NCBI RefSeq assembly: GCF_019443325.1 | Contig: NZ_CP080383.1 | Coordinates: 3,286,001-3,350,000 of the forward strand | DNA length: 64,000 bases | From: Cryobacterium sp. PAMC25264 | GTDB lineage: Bacteria; Actinomycetota; Actinomycetes; Actinomycetales; Microbacteriaceae | Direction: 5' to 3' | Shown: positions 35,526 to 44,899 of the stretch, one piece after another | How the letters are laid out: each line of letters starts with the position of its first letter | How positions within the stretch are numbered: position 1 is the stretch's first letter | Translations under genes and position numbers: made by a program | Notes under the pieces: model-generated | What the model was told of the DNA's origin: nothing | Databases searched by the model: none | What the model saw: the letters and a program-made list of their open reading frames with translations, nothing else

Positions 35526-36815
35526 TCAGAGTTTGCCGAGCGCCGCCGGCACCGTGTCCAGCCTGACGGTCACGGAACCGGCACCGGCCTCCAGGTCCAC
35601 CTCCGCAGACCCGGCCGGGGTGTCGATGAGGTACCGGCCGGCGAAGCCCCGCACCAACACGACACCGTCGGCATCCGTCGCCGTGCGCGTCTCGGGGTGC
35701 CACCACTCGCCGCGCACCAGCGCGTGCAGGGCATCGTAGGCGGGCTTCCTGGTGCCGTCCCGCCGGATCAGCCCAGACGGTGCGCCGAGCCAGGCCCCGT
35801 GATCGGTGATCCCCCAGTAGGTCAGCGACTCCACCGCGGGGTGCGACACCACAGTTCGGTAGTGGCGCACGATCTCGTCAGCCTGGCGGGCCTCCCCTGC
35901 GGGAGTCGACGGCCACGACTCCGGCTGGTAGTCGTTGAGGTCCACGATGTGTGCGGGCATCAAATCGCCCGACAGCAGCGTCGTTTCGGTCAGCTGCAGC
36001 GGCAGCCCGAACCGGGCGAACCGTTCCAGGATCCCCCACACCTGCTCCTCGCCCCGGTACCCCTGGTGCATGTGGGTCTGCAGTCCGATCGCGTCGATCC
36101 GGATGCCCGCCGACAGGCAGTCGTCGATCAGCCTCTCGTAATCGGCGGAGAGGTCGAAGTCGTTGAGTACCAGCCGGGCGTCCGGGTTCGCGGCCCGCGC
36201 CTCCTCGAACGCCAACCGCACCATTCCCACTCGGCCCAGGCGCTGGGCGAGCCGGGTCACGGCGTTGTCCTCCGCGGTGAAGACCGGCAAGATCACCACC
36301 TCGTTGATCGCGTCCCACAGGTCCACAACACCCGCGAAGTCGGTGACCTCGCGGCGGATTCGCTCACGGATAGCCTCTTCGACCCCCGTGTCGCTGAGCT
36401 CGAGCAGCCACTCCGGGGCCAGGGTGTGCCAGAGCAGCGGGTGCCCCTTGACGGTGACCCCGCGCGCAGCGAACCACTCGGCCGTGCGGCGGAGACGCTC
36501 GGTGTCAGGCCGGCCGCGTTCCGGCTCGAAGCCGCGCCAGTAGAAGGGCAGCGTCATGGTGTTGAACAGGCCCAGCCAGTCTTCAGCCAGGGCGGCCGGG
36601 TCCGGCGCCGGCTGGCCACCGAACACGTCCGACGGCCGTGCCTGACCAGAACGCGAGGGTCCGCCGAGCCAGTCGATGAAGTCGAAGCCGATGTTGCCGA
36701 ATCCGAACGCCTGCCGGGTCTGTTCGACCGAAACCGTGCTGTCGGCAACAGGCCGACCCCACGAATCGAGCAGGCGAACGCGTGCATCCGCACAGCGGTG
36801 GGTGAGTTCAGGCAC
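35526..36815 (-). CDS. GH10-like endo-1,4-beta-xylanase
   Basis: The GTG at 36815 has AAGGA eight bases upstream and gives 429 residues. A short N-terminal beta domain (about 1-45) precedes the GH10 barrel: GHPLLWH, WDAINE with acid/base Glu172, THMHQGYRG, and nucleophile Glu277 in QLTETTL. About 60 C-terminal residues form a small beta domain. No signal peptide is visible, so it probably acts in the cytosol on imported xylo-oligosaccharides or plant glycosides rather than on polymeric xylan. No transporter is adjacent. Confidence 0.85.
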   Translation of the reverse strand: MPELTHRCADARVRLLDSWGRPVADSTVSVEQTRQAFGFGNIGFDFIDWLGGPSRSGQARPSDVFGGQPAPDPAALAEDWLGLFNTMTLPFYWRGFEPERGRPDTERLRRTAEWFAARGVTVKGHPLLWHTLAPEWLLELSDTGVEEAIRERIRREVTDFAGVVDLWDAINEVVILPVFTAEDNAVTRLAQRLGRVGMVRLAFEEARAANPDARLVLNDFDLSADYERLIDDCLSAGIRIDAIGLQTHMHQGYRGEEQVWGILERFARFGLPLQLTETTLLSGDLMPAHIVDLNDYQPESWPSTPAGEARQADEIVRHYRTVVSHPAVESLTYWGITDHGAWLGAPSGLIRRDGTRKPAYDALHALVRGEWWHPETRTATDADGVVLVRGFAGRYLIDTPAGSAEVDLEAGAGSVTVRLDTVPAALGKL

Positions 36816-36946
36816 GACGGTGTCCTTCGATACGGGGCGATCTCCCTGAAACCTACCGGCCGGTGCCCGAGCAGCCCAGGCTTTTCGGCGCACTTTCGAG
36901 GTGTGGGTGCTGTCTCGGGCGACTACCGGCGCACCGGGCGCGAGCG

Positions 36947-37548
36947 CTAGATCAGCGGGCGCTTCTCCACCTGCTCGTAGCTCCGGCTGGCGTCGACCCG
37001 GGCCGCCCAGAGCACGGTCTGCCCGGTGGCTAAGGACTTCTGTACGTCGATGATGCGCTGGTTGCTGCTGCCCCGGAACTGCAGGCGCAGGTCCTTCCGC
37101 GCCTCATCGAAGGGCCCGTCCACGAGTACGTCGATCAGGCCGAGCAGCTCGAGCTTGTCGGGGCTGTCGAGCAGCAGCTCCTCGAAGACGTACCCCGTCC
37201 ACGACCAGATGTCCTTGGCACCGCCGAACTCTGCGCGCACCCTGCGCACGAGCGACAGGCACACCCGGTGTTCAGGAACGGCTCGCCGCCGAGCAGGGTG
37301 AGGCCCTGCACGTACGGCTGGGCCAGGTCGGAGAGGATCCGGTCTTCGAGCTCGGCCGTGTACGGGGTGCCGTAGCGAAAATTCCAGGTGGCCCGGTTGA
37401 AGCAGCCCTCGCAGGCGAACAGGCATCCGCTCACGTAGAGGCTGCAGCGCACACCCTCGCCGTCGACGAACATGAACGGTTTGTAGTCGCCGACGAAGCC
37501 CTGGCTGAGCTTGTCGGCGAGCCATTCCCCGGGCTGCGGATGCCGCAT
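36947..37548 (-). pseudogene. nrdG: Anaerobic ribonucleoside-triphosphate reductase activating protein NrdG, one-base frameshift
   Basis: From the ATG at 37548 the first 95 or so residues are NrdG: the radical-SAM motif Cx3Cx2C is SGCLFACEGCFN, followed by TLLGGEPFLNTG. The frame then shifts; the remainder (VCLSLVRRVRAEFG onward) continues in another frame to 36947. One extra G in the GGG run near 37266-37268 would restore a continuous protein of about 199 residues. As written the activase loses its C-terminal half and NrdD could not be activated. It lies 1 base after the nrdD stop. Confidence 0.88.
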
Positions 37549-37549
37549 C

Positions 37550-39799
37550 CTAGAGCGAGCCGCTTGACCCGGTGGCGCCGGCCATGTGCTTGACCCTGGA
37601 GACGATCTCCTGGTGGCGGCCGTGCACCATCGGGCGGGCCTGCGGGTTGCCGAGGTAGCCGCAGGTGCGCTTGACCACATCGCAGCTGGCCGGGTCGTCG
37701 TTACCGCAGTCGGGGCAGGCGAAACCACGATCGGTCGGGGTGAAGTCGCCGGCGAAATCGCATTTGTAGCAGCGGTCGATGGGGGTATTGGTGCCCAGGT
37801 AACCCACCCGGTCGTAGGCGTAGTCCCAGACCGCCTCGAGGGCCTTGGGGTTCTGCTGCAGCACCGGGTACTCGCAGTAGTGGATGAAGCCGCCGGAGGA
37901 GAACACCGGGTAGTCCTTCTCGAAGTCGAGCTTCTCGAACGGGGTCGGGTTCTTGCGCACGTCGTAGTGGAAGCTGTTCGTGTAGTAATCCTTGTCGGTG
38001 ATGTTCTCCACCGAACCGAACTTGGCCTTGTCGAGGCGGGAGAACCGGTCGGTCAGGCTCTCACTCGGAGTCGAATAGACGCTGAACTGGTAGCCGTACT
38101 CGGCGGTCCACGCCTTGGTGTGCGCGTCGAGGGACTTGAGGATGTCAAGCGTGAACGCCTTCGCCTCGGCGTCGCCCTCCCAGGCGCCGCCGAAGAAGGC
38201 CGCGGCCACCTCGTAGAGGCCGATGTAGCCCAGCGAGACCGTGGAGCGGCCGTCCTTGAAGAGGGTGTCGACCGAGTCGGTGCGGGCCAACTGCTGGCCG
38301 AACGCTCCGTAGACGTAGAGGATCGGGGCGTTGGCGGGGGTCGCCTGCTTGCACCGTTCGATGCGGTAGACGAGCGCGTCACGGGTGATGGCCAGGCGCT
38401 CCTCGAGGATACTCCAGAACTTCGCTTGGTCGCCGGCGGCCTCCAGGGCGATGCGGGGCAGGTTCACCGTGACCACGCCCAGGTTCATCCGCCCCTCGGA
38501 GACGTCGTTGCCGTCGGCGTCTCTCCAGCCCTGCAGGAAGGAGCGGCAGCCCATCGGCACCTTGAAGCTGCCGGTGATGTCGATGAGCTTGTCGTAGCTG
38601 AGCACATCCGGGTACATGCGTTTGGTCGAGCACTCCAGGGCGAGCTGTTTGATGTCGTAGTTCGGGTCGCCCTCGGCGAGGTTGAGGCCGCGTTTAAGGG
38701 TGAAGATGAGCTTGGGGAAGATGGCGGTGCGCTTCTCGCTGCCGAGCCCGTCGATGCGGATCTGCAGGATCGCCCGCTGGATCTCCCGCTCGAACCAGTC
38801 GGTTCCCAGCCCGAAACCGAGAGAGACGAACGGGGTCTGTCCGTTGGAGGTGAACAGGGTGTTGATCTCGTACTCGAGGCTCTGCATCGCGTCGTAGATG
38901 TCCTTGCGGGTCTTCTCCTCGGCGTAGGCGGTGTGCTGGGACTCGTCGGCGATCCACGTGTGGGCGTCGGCGAGGTGCTTGGCGTAGTTGGCCCGGGCGT
39001 AGGGGGCCAGGAGTTCGTCGGTGCGGTTGGCGGAGCATCCGCCGTACTGGCTGGACGCCACGTTGGCGATGATCTGCGAGATCTGCGCGGTAGCGGTCTG
39101 GATGGAGCGGGGCGGCTCAACGTCGGCGTTGCCGATCCGGAAACCACGGCTGAGCATGCCCGTGAAGTCGATCAGGCAGCAGTTGGTCATGGGCGCGTAG
39201 GGGCTGTAGTCCAGGTCGTGAAAGTGGATGTCGCCCTTCTGGTGCGCGTTGGAGACGTGGGAGGGCAGCATCTTGTGGCCGATGGCCTTGCCCACAGCGC
39301 CGGCGGTGAGGTCGCGCTGGGTGTTGAAGACGTCGCTGTCTTTGTTGGCGTTCTCGTTCACCACGCTCGAGTCTTTGCTGAGCAGGTTGATGATCGAGTG
39401 GTTGATGTCGGTGGACTTGCTGCGGGCGAAATCACGCTGGGTGCGGTAACCGATGTACTTCTCGGCCAGGTCGTATTCGTGGCTTTCGAGCAGCGCGTGC
39501 TCCACGATGTTCTGCACCTCGTAGATCTTGATGTCGGTGGTGAACCGGCCAGCGATCTCCCGGTCGACCGCGGCGACGATGTCGACGATCGCCCGGTGCA
39601 CCAGCGGGTTCATGTCACGGTGGATCTCCACGGCCGCCTTGACCAGGGCCTCGTACACCTTGGTGTTGTCGAAGGGCACCCGGCGACCGTCGCGTTTGAC
39701 GACCTGGATGGCGTTCAGCACCGGCGCGGCGAGCGTGTGGGCGACGGCGTCGTCGCGGGTGGCAGTGGTCTGGGCCGGGGCGCTGATGGGTGAATTCAC
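37550..39799 (-). CDS. nrdD: Anaerobic ribonucleoside-triphosphate reductase NrdD (class III)
   Basis: The GTG at 39799 gives 749 residues. An ATP-cone allosteric domain occupies about residues 28-120. The catalytic barrel follows, with the C-terminal zinc-binding Cys pairs (CYKC and CPDC) and the glycyl-radical motif RTCGYLG (Gly714). It makes dNTPs without oxygen and needs the NrdG activase encoded immediately downstream. Putative NrdR boxes lie upstream. It implies that the host meets anoxia. Confidence 0.96.
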   Translation of the reverse strand: MNSPISAPAQTTATRDDAVAHTLAAPVLNAIQVVKRDGRRVPFDNTKVYEALVKAAVEIHRDMNPLVHRAIVDIVAAVDREIAGRFTTDIKIYEVQNIVEHALLESHEYDLAEKYIGYRTQRDFARSKSTDINHSIINLLSKDSSVVNENANKDSDVFNTQRDLTAGAVGKAIGHKMLPSHVSNAHQKGDIHFHDLDYSPYAPMTNCCLIDFTGMLSRGFRIGNADVEPPRSIQTATAQISQIIANVASSQYGGCSANRTDELLAPYARANYAKHLADAHTWIADESQHTAYAEEKTRKDIYDAMQSLEYEINTLFTSNGQTPFVSLGFGLGTDWFEREIQRAILQIRIDGLGSEKRTAIFPKLIFTLKRGLNLAEGDPNYDIKQLALECSTKRMYPDVLSYDKLIDITGSFKVPMGCRSFLQGWRDADGNDVSEGRMNLGVVTVNLPRIALEAAGDQAKFWSILEERLAITRDALVYRIERCKQATPANAPILYVYGAFGQQLARTDSVDTLFKDGRSTVSLGYIGLYEVAAAFFGGAWEGDAEAKAFTLDILKSLDAHTKAWTAEYGYQFSVYSTPSESLTDRFSRLDKAKFGSVENITDKDYYTNSFHYDVRKNPTPFEKLDFEKDYPVFSSGGFIHYCEYPVLQQNPKALEAVWDYAYDRVGYLGTNTPIDRCYKCDFAGDFTPTDRGFACPDCGNDDPASCDVVKRTCGYLGNPQARPMVHGRHQEIVSRVKHMAGATGSSGSL

Positions 39800-39831
39800 G
39801 CTCTCAGCATAGGGACGGCGACGCCGCAAAA

Positions 39832-39879
39832 TCACTATATTTGGGTGCCGTTGGTCCCTAGCGCCGCTACATGTAGTGG
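39832..39879. promoter_or_regulatory. Candidate NrdR-box pair upstream of nrdD
   Basis: Box 1 (39832-39847) begins TCACTATATTT and box 2 (39864-39879) is CCGCTACATGTAGTGG. Aligned to the NrdR consensus ACACWATATATWGTGT they match at about 10 and 11 of 16 positions. Their centres are 32 bases apart, three helical turns, as in known NrdR promoters. Confidence 0.5.
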
Positions 39880-39951
39880 TCGGGTTGTCGAGATGGCCGG
39901 AAACACGCCGTGCGATCCGGCCGCGGATTCCGGTGCACATGTGTGCATCTC

Positions 39952-39967
39952 ACACGCCTCGGCGTGT
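39952..39967. repeat. Short inverted repeat in the nrdD / HAD-OsmC intergenic region
   Basis: ACACGCC-TC-GGCGTGT is a perfect 7-bp dyad. It lies in the 311-base region 39800-40110 that otherwise holds only the NrdR boxes and the Shine-Dalgarno of the next gene. It may be an operator for the HAD-OsmC gene. Confidence 0.4.
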
Positions 39968-40110
39968 CTCGAATCCGCAAACATTGAGGGTTCGATAAAC
40001 GCGTCTTCCGGCGCAGGAGCGGCAAGGATGGAAGGGGCGGATGCTGGCCGCACAACTCACCGTGGCCGACGCATCCCGCACCACCGGCTGAACGGAAAGG
40101 AACCGATCCC

Positions 40111-41328
40111 ATGACCCGCACCACCCCGGCTGTGATCGTCTTCGATGTCAACGAAACGCTTTCGGATATGTCGGCCATGAAGGCCCGGTTCGTGCAGGTC
40201 GGCGCGCCCGCTCACCTCGCCTCGGCGTGGTTCGCGGCGCTGCTGCGGGACGGTTTCGCCCTCGCTGCGGCGGGCGGCACGGCGCCGTTCTCGGTGATCG
40301 GGTCCGAGCTGCTGCGCCAGGTGCTGCGCGATGTGCCTCTCATGCGCGAGCCCGACGAGGCTGTGGAGCACATCATGGCCGGGTTCGGTCTGCTCAAGCT
40401 GCACTCCGATGTGCCCGAGGGTGTGCGCGCGTTGACGGGCACCGGGATGCGCCTGGTGACGCTGTCGAACGGGTCCGCCGAGGTCGCCAGGTCGCTGCTG
40501 GCCGCGGCCGGGCTCGAGGGCCACTTCGACGCGCTGCTCAGCGTCGAGGAGGCCGGGGCGTGGAAGCCGATGCGGGCCGCGTACGACTACGCGGCCGAAG
40601 CCTGCGGCGTGCGCCCGGCCGAGCTGTTGCTCGTGGCGGTGCACCCGTGGGACATCCATGGGGCCGCCGAGGCCGGCCTGGCCACCGCCTGGCTGAACCG
40701 CGGCGGCGACACCTACCCGAGCTACTTCACGGCCCCCGACTATACGGTCACCCGCCTGGCGGAGCTGGCCACAGTGCTGGCGGATGCGCCGGACGCGGCA
40801 GGCGCGGACCCGTCTCCGGACACCGCCCCCGACGCGCCCGACTCGCCTGCCGAGGCCGACCCGGCCGCTTCAGCCGACCCGACCGAGGGCCTCGTCGTCG
40901 TGACCGAGAGCGGCACGGGCGGCTACGCCCAGCAGATCACAGTTGGCCCGCACCGGCTCACCGCCGATGAGCCCAGGCCCATCGGCACCGACACCGGGCC
41001 GTCCCCCTACGACCTGGTGCTGGCCGGCCTCGGCGCCTGCACCTCGATGACGGTGCGCATGTACGCCGAACGCAAGAAGTGGCCGTTGGCGAAGGTAACG
41101 GTCACCCTTCGGCACACGCGGGTGCACGCGAAAGACTGCGCCGACTGCGAGACCGTGGTCGGTCAGATCGACCACATCGAGCGCCTCCTCCATTTCGAGG
41201 GCGACCTCGACGCCGAGCAGCGTCAGAAACTGGCCGAGATCGCCGACAAATGCCCCGTGCACCGCACTCTGCACTCGGAGATCATCGTGCACACCACGGT
41301 GCAGGACGCGGCCCCCGCACGGCCCTGA
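40111..41328 (+). CDS. Fusion protein: type II haloacid dehalogenase-like HAD hydrolase plus OsmC-family peroxidase domain
   Basis: The protein has 405 residues in one uninterrupted frame. The HAD part (about 1-220) has FDVNETLSD (nucleophile Asp), LSNGS, WKP and [10 protein letters not shown]. An Asp/Ala/Pro-rich linker (about 228-255) leads to an OsmC domain (about 258-400) with its two redox cysteines in [10 protein letters not shown] and DKCPVHRTL. OsmC domains reduce organic hydroperoxides; HAD type II enzymes remove halide or phosphate. The combination is unusual and suggests linked detoxification of halogenated or oxidised organics. Start has AAAGGA upstream. Confidence 0.9.
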   Translation: MTRTTPAVIVFDVNETLSDMSAMKARFVQVGAPAHLASAWFAALLRDGFALAAAGGTAPFSVIGSELLRQVLRDVPLMREPDEAVEHIMAGFGLLKLHSDVPEGVRALTGTGMRLVTLSNGSAEVARSLLAAAGLEGHFDALLSVEEAGAWKPMRAAYDYAAEACGVRPAELLLVAVHPWDIHGAAEAGLATAWLNRGGDTYPSYFTAPDYTVTRLAELATVLADAPDAAGADPSPDTAPDAPDSPAEADPAASADPTEGLVVVTESGTGGYAQQITVGPHRLTADEPRPIGTDTGPSPYDLVLAGLGACTSMTVRMYAERKKWPLAKVTVTLRHTRVHAKDCADCETVVGQIDHIERLLHFEGDLDAEQRQKLAEIADKCPVHRTLHSEIIVHTTVQDAAPARP

Positions 41329-41332
41329 GGAG

Positions 41333-42559
41333 TCACGCGCGTGCGGACTCGAGTCGCCTCACGGTGTCGGTCAGTACCGATGTGACCGTGGGGGTGGTGG
41401 CGACGGCCGCGAGACGTTCGGCCAGTCCGAGCGCAGCCCTGACCACCAGTGGATGGTCCAAGCCGTACGTTTCCACGCCACCGAAAACATCTCCGATCAG
41501 GTCCTCCGGCGTGGGCCAGTGCAGCAGCACGCGTAGGTGTCCGGCGTCGTCCGTGAGGCCGGTCGCGGCCGGCTCGCGACTGAGCACGGGCACGAGTGCG
41601 GTGGCGGCCAAGTCCAGAGCGGTCACGGCCGTGTAGGGGTCGTTGGAGCCGGAGGCCAGTCCGCGCACCGCCACCTCGACCAGCTGCTGCATGGCGAACC
41701 GCACGTCCTGATGCGGGGTGCGCGCGACCCCGAGGGTGAAGGCGGCGCGCACGGCGTCGGCCATCTCCTCGGCGGGACGGCCCGGTGACACGCGCACGAG
41801 ATCCTCGCCGGCGATCCTGTGCACACCCGGCATGGCGACGACATCGATCACGCAGTCGTGGGCCCGAGCGATCTCGCAGAGAGCAGCCAGGTCGACCCTC
41901 TCCACGTAGCCGTGGGTCGAGGCCGGCACGGCCTCCGGCGACAGCACGGGCGGCACGGCGGCCTGCACACTGCTCGCCGCGGGATCCGCGGGATAGATCA
42001 GGTCGACCGCTCGGGTGAGGTCGGTTTGCACCCGACGCTGCAGGGTGGTGATCTGCACCGAGTCGGCGATGTGGTGGATGAAGAACACCAGAACCGCCAC
42101 ATTGAGGATGCCCAACAACACCGCGACATTGGTCGAGATCACGGGCACGAAGTCGTTGCCGCCGTCTTCGACGGTTCGCACCGAGCGAAGAACCACGAGA
42201 GCGTAAAGGAAGGTGGCGGTGAAAGACGCCAGCACCAGCTGGTTCGCCCGGTCGGCGAGAAAATTGCGCACCAGGCGCGGCCCGTACGTCGACGACGTCG
42301 TTGCCAAGACCGAAATGGTGATCGAGAACGATGTCGCGGCCACCGTCAGCATGGAGGTGCCGATGATCTCGAGGATGGCCCGGCCACCGCTGGCGCTGAG
42401 CACGTCGAGGAAGAGGACCTGACCGTCCCCCTCGGCGAGCAAGAACCTGTCGAGCGCCACGAGGGCTTCGGCCAGCACGATCGCGGTGAGGCCGAGCACA
42501 CCCGGTAGAAACCAGAAGGACTCCCGGCTGCGGAGTATGAAGGAGCGCATCAGGGCCAC
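41333..42559 (-). CDS. DUF2254-domain membrane protein
   Basis: The GTG at 42559 (or ATG at 42550) gives about 408 residues. Four membrane helices in the first 170 residues (ESFWFLPGVLGLTAIVLAEA, IIGTSMLTVAATSFSI and others) precede a large cytosolic domain, the standard DUF2254 layout. Function unknown. It is convergent with the HAD-OsmC gene, 4 bases between stops. Confidence 0.88.
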   Translation of the reverse strand: MALMRSFILRSRESFWFLPGVLGLTAIVLAEALVALDRFLLAEGDGQVLFLDVLSASGGRAILEIIGTSMLTVAATSFSITISVLATTSSTYGPRLVRNFLADRANQLVLASFTATFLYALVVLRSVRTVEDGGNDFVPVISTNVAVLLGILNVAVLVFFIHHIADSVQITTLQRRVQTDLTRAVDLIYPADPAASSVQAAVPPVLSPEAVPASTHGYVERVDLAALCEIARAHDCVIDVVAMPGVHRIAGEDLVRVSPGRPAEEMADAVRAAFTLGVARTPHQDVRFAMQQLVEVAVRGLASGSNDPYTAVTALDLAATALVPVLSREPAATGLTDDAGHLRVLLHWPTPEDLIGDVFGGVETYGLDHPLVVRAALGLAERLAAVATTPTVTSVLTDTVRRLESARA

Positions 42560-42618
42560 GACTTTCTTGACGGACGAATGAGGTCCGTTCAGGTTAGCCG
42601 AGCGCTACCTCGCCGGGC

Positions 42619-43140
42619 TCAGTGCACGCGCACGGCCTCGTTGTGTTCCACGAGGTGCCAGGTGGCGCCTTCGTCGTCGCTGACCCAGCCTTCCCAGGTG
42701 TAGCCGTCTTCGGTGATCGAGGTGAAGTTCCAGCGCACCGGGCGGCCGTCGGTGCCGGTGCCGTCCTGTCGCAGGCCGTTACGGTACGGGGTGGCGATGA
42801 GGTGGCAGTACTCGCCGAGGGTCGGGGCGAAGTAGCTCACCCGCCAGGCACCGGCCAACTGGTCGTAGACCCGAACGGCGGTCGCCACGGTCTCAAAGCC
42901 CGACGGATGCGTGTCGCTGGCCACGACCTCCACGTCCTGCACGGCGCGGCCGTCGAGGATGAACTGCACGATCCAGGTGAAGTCCCGTTCGGTCCACTCT
43001 CCCGTGGCCTCGTCGAGCCGGCTGCCGTGCGCCGCCCAGGTGCCCACGAGCTGGCCGAAGCGGCGCATACGCCCGGGGTATTCCGGGGTCGGACCGTCGG
43101 CGATCAGCGCCTCGGCAAAACGGGACTCTGAGTCGGTCAT
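42619..43140 (-). CDS. Hypothetical protein, DUF1579-like
   Basis: The ATG at 43140 gives 173 residues. The protein is a soluble beta-rich fold with many Trp (GTWAAHGSRLDEATGEWTERDF, TSITEDGYTWEGWVSDDEG), similar in pattern to small lipocalin-like DUF1579 proteins. No catalytic motif seen. It follows dcd on the same strand with repeat copy 7 between. Confidence 0.65.
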   Translation of the reverse strand: MTDSESRFAEALIADGPTPEYPGRMRRFGQLVGTWAAHGSRLDEATGEWTERDFTWIVQFILDGRAVQDVEVVASDTHPSGFETVATAVRVYDQLAGAWRVSYFAPTLGEYCHLIATPYRNGLRQDGTGTDGRPVRWNFTSITEDGYTWEGWVSDDEGATWHLVEHNEAVRVH

Positions 43141-43219
43141 GCCCCCGATTTTACTGCCCCGCCCAACACCCCGCCCAACCCACCATGTAACGCCCGCGTG
43201 AACAGCACGTTCCACCACC

Positions 43220-43279
43220 CGCGAACTGTGACTTAAGCACCCAAAACGCCCCCGGAAGGGGCTTTTCTCTCAGTTCGCG
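43220..43279. repeat. Dispersed palindromic repeat, copy 7
   Basis: Left arm CGCGAACTGTGACTTAAGC, right arm GGGGCTTTTCTCTCAGTTCGCG read in two parts (GGGGCTTTT and CTCAGTTCGCG). It is the most diverged copy on the right. It lies 18 bases past the dcd stop. Confidence 0.8.
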
Positions 43280-43297
43280 AGGGGGTTCGCGAGGGGT

Positions 43298-43903
43298 TTA
43301 GCCGCCGAGGCTGCCGGCATCCGTTGCGGTGGTGTCGGTGCGGTGAAAGTTGAGGTGCGAGCGGGACGCGGTCGGGCCGCGCTGGCCCTGATACCGGGAG
43401 AGGTAGGAGGCCGAGCCGTAGGGCTTCTCGGCCGGTGAGCTGAGCTGGAAGAAGCACAGCTGGCCGATCTTCATGCCCGGCCAGAGCTTGATCGGCAGGG
43501 TGGCCACGTTGCTGAGTTCGAGGGTGACGTGCCCGGTGAACCCGGGGTCGATGAACCCGGCGGTGGAGTGGGTGAGCAGGCCCAACCTGCCCAGCGAGCT
43601 CTTGCCCTCGAGCCGGGCGGCCACGTCGTCGGGCAGGGTGACGGACTCGAAGGTGGCGCCGAGCACGAATTCGCCCGGGTGCAGGATGAAGGGTTCGTCG
43701 CCCTTGGCTTCGATCAGCCGGGTGAGTTCGGGCTGGTCTTCGGCCGGGTCGATGAACGGATACTTGTGGTTATCGAAGAGCCGGAAGAACCGGTCCAGCC
43801 GCACGTCGATGCTCGACGGCTGGATCATGTCCGGGTCGTAGGGGGCGAGCGCGATTCGTTCCGCGTCGATCTGGGCCTTGATGTCACGATCCGAGAGAAG
43901 CAC
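43298..43903 (-). CDS. dcd: dCTP deaminase
   Basis: The protein has 201 residues. Family motifs are QPSSIDVRL, the substrate loop [13 protein letters not shown] and [16 protein letters not shown] with its catalytic Glu region. Actinobacterial enzymes of this type often convert dCTP straight to dUMP (bifunctional deaminase/dUTPase). The C-terminus extends to a flexible tail. It supplies dUMP for thymidylate synthesis. Confidence 0.95.
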   Translation of the reverse strand: MLLSDRDIKAQIDAERIALAPYDPDMIQPSSIDVRLDRFFRLFDNHKYPFIDPAEDQPELTRLIEAKGDEPFILHPGEFVLGATFESVTLPDDVAARLEGKSSLGRLGLLTHSTAGFIDPGFTGHVTLELSNVATLPIKLWPGMKIGQLCFFQLSSPAEKPYGSASYLSRYQGQRGPTASRSHLNFHRTDTTATDAGSLGG

Positions 43904-43972
43904 GCTGCCAGCCTATCGGCACAAGTCTTGATAGGCTGGCACGGTTCCATGCGGCTTCGGCGGCCTGGACGC

Positions 43973-44046
43973 GCGGATGTAGTTCAATGGTAGAACTTCA
44001 GCTTCCCAAGCTGATAGCGCGGGTTCGATTCCCGTCATCCGCTCCA
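43973..44046 (+). tRNA. tRNA-Gly (anticodon CCC)
   Basis: The acceptor arms GCGGATG and CATCCGC pair fully. The anticodon stem TCAGC/GCTGA encloses the loop TTCCCAA, giving anticodon CCC for GGG codons. The T arm contains GGTTCGATTCC. The 3' CCA is encoded (44044-44046). Confidence 0.96.
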
Positions 44047-44232
44047 TCGCACGAACCTGATCCGCAGTCGGCTGTCACCACCGCTTGATGTTGTACCAAG
44101 CACCCCGATCTTAATCATCAACAGTCCAGCGGGAGCGAGGACGTAGCTCATAGTGACAGGTCGCCTGCCTGTCGTCGCCATGGGGGATGATCGGAACCAT
44201 GACACCACCCCTGCAATCCAGCACCGTCAACC

Positions 44233-44745
44233 ATGACGGCTAGCGGAACCGAGCGCCTGCTGCTGAGGACGTGGCAGAGCGGCGACGCCGCGTTTCACCG
44301 TCAGCTCTGGGCGGAGCGGGACCCTCGCGTCCCCGCTCACCGTCGACTCACTCACGATGGCCATCCGAGCCTCACCGAGATGGAGGATTGGATACGCAGC
44401 TACGAGCACGAGCCGGCGCCCGGACTGCTCGTCGTGCAGCGCAGAGGGTCTGGAACTGTTCTCGGGTACTGCGGCCTCATCGAGAACAGCGTCAGCAGCA
44501 CTGAGGATCCTGAGCTCGCGTTCGACTTCCTCCGCGCGTTCTGGAATCACGGGTACGCGACCGAGGCGGCCAGCGAGGTCATCAATCGCTCACGAGCGCT
44601 TGGCTACCGGCACCTTTCGTCGACCGTCCGGGCGTGGAACACGGCGTCGCTGCGAGTCCTCGCGAAACTGGGCTTCGTAGATACAGGCGAGCAGGAGAAC
44701 GACGACGTGCACGGAGATTTGCTTCTGCTGAGAAAGACGCTCTGA
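44233..44745 (+). CDS. GNAT-family N-acetyltransferase (RimJ/RimL-like)
   Basis: The protein has 170 residues. The opening TERLLLRTWQSGDAAFHRQL and the GHGYATEA-like segment WNHGYATEAASEVI are typical of the RimJ/RimL-type acetyltransferases, as is WNTASLRVLAKLGF. Substrate could be a ribosomal protein N-terminus or a small molecule. It is the first gene after the tRNA, with 186 bases of apparently empty sequence between. Confidence 0.85.
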   Translation: MTASGTERLLLRTWQSGDAAFHRQLWAERDPRVPAHRRLTHDGHPSLTEMEDWIRSYEHEPAPGLLVVQRRGSGTVLGYCGLIENSVSSTEDPELAFDFLRAFWNHGYATEAASEVINRSRALGYRHLSSTVRAWNTASLRVLAKLGFVDTGEQENDDVHGDLLLLRKTL

Positions 44746-44899
44746 CGGATGTGGAACCCGGCCTTGACGGTCGGCGCTCATACCCCTGGTCATGTCAGAA
44801 CTCCTTTCCGGACAGTGATCCTGACCAGTTGCGTCGGCGGCGGACGAACGACAGCGACCGGGTTGCGGCCCCGATGAGCGGTATCGCTAGCATGGGCCG

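Noticed and set aside
33951..36950. 999-codon plus-strand reading frame across heliorhodopsin, terC and GH10
   Set aside because: It is antisense to three well-supported genes, has Gly/Asp/His/Arg-rich low-information sequence and no domain; a shadow of high-GC codon structure.
37586..39793. 735-codon plus-strand frame opposite nrdD
   Set aside because: Val/Gly/Asp/Leu-rich antisense shadow of the nrdD codons.
41333..42559. DUF2254 protein as a partner of the HAD-OsmC fusion
   Set aside because: The genes are convergent, so they cannot share an operon; adjacency alone is not evidence.
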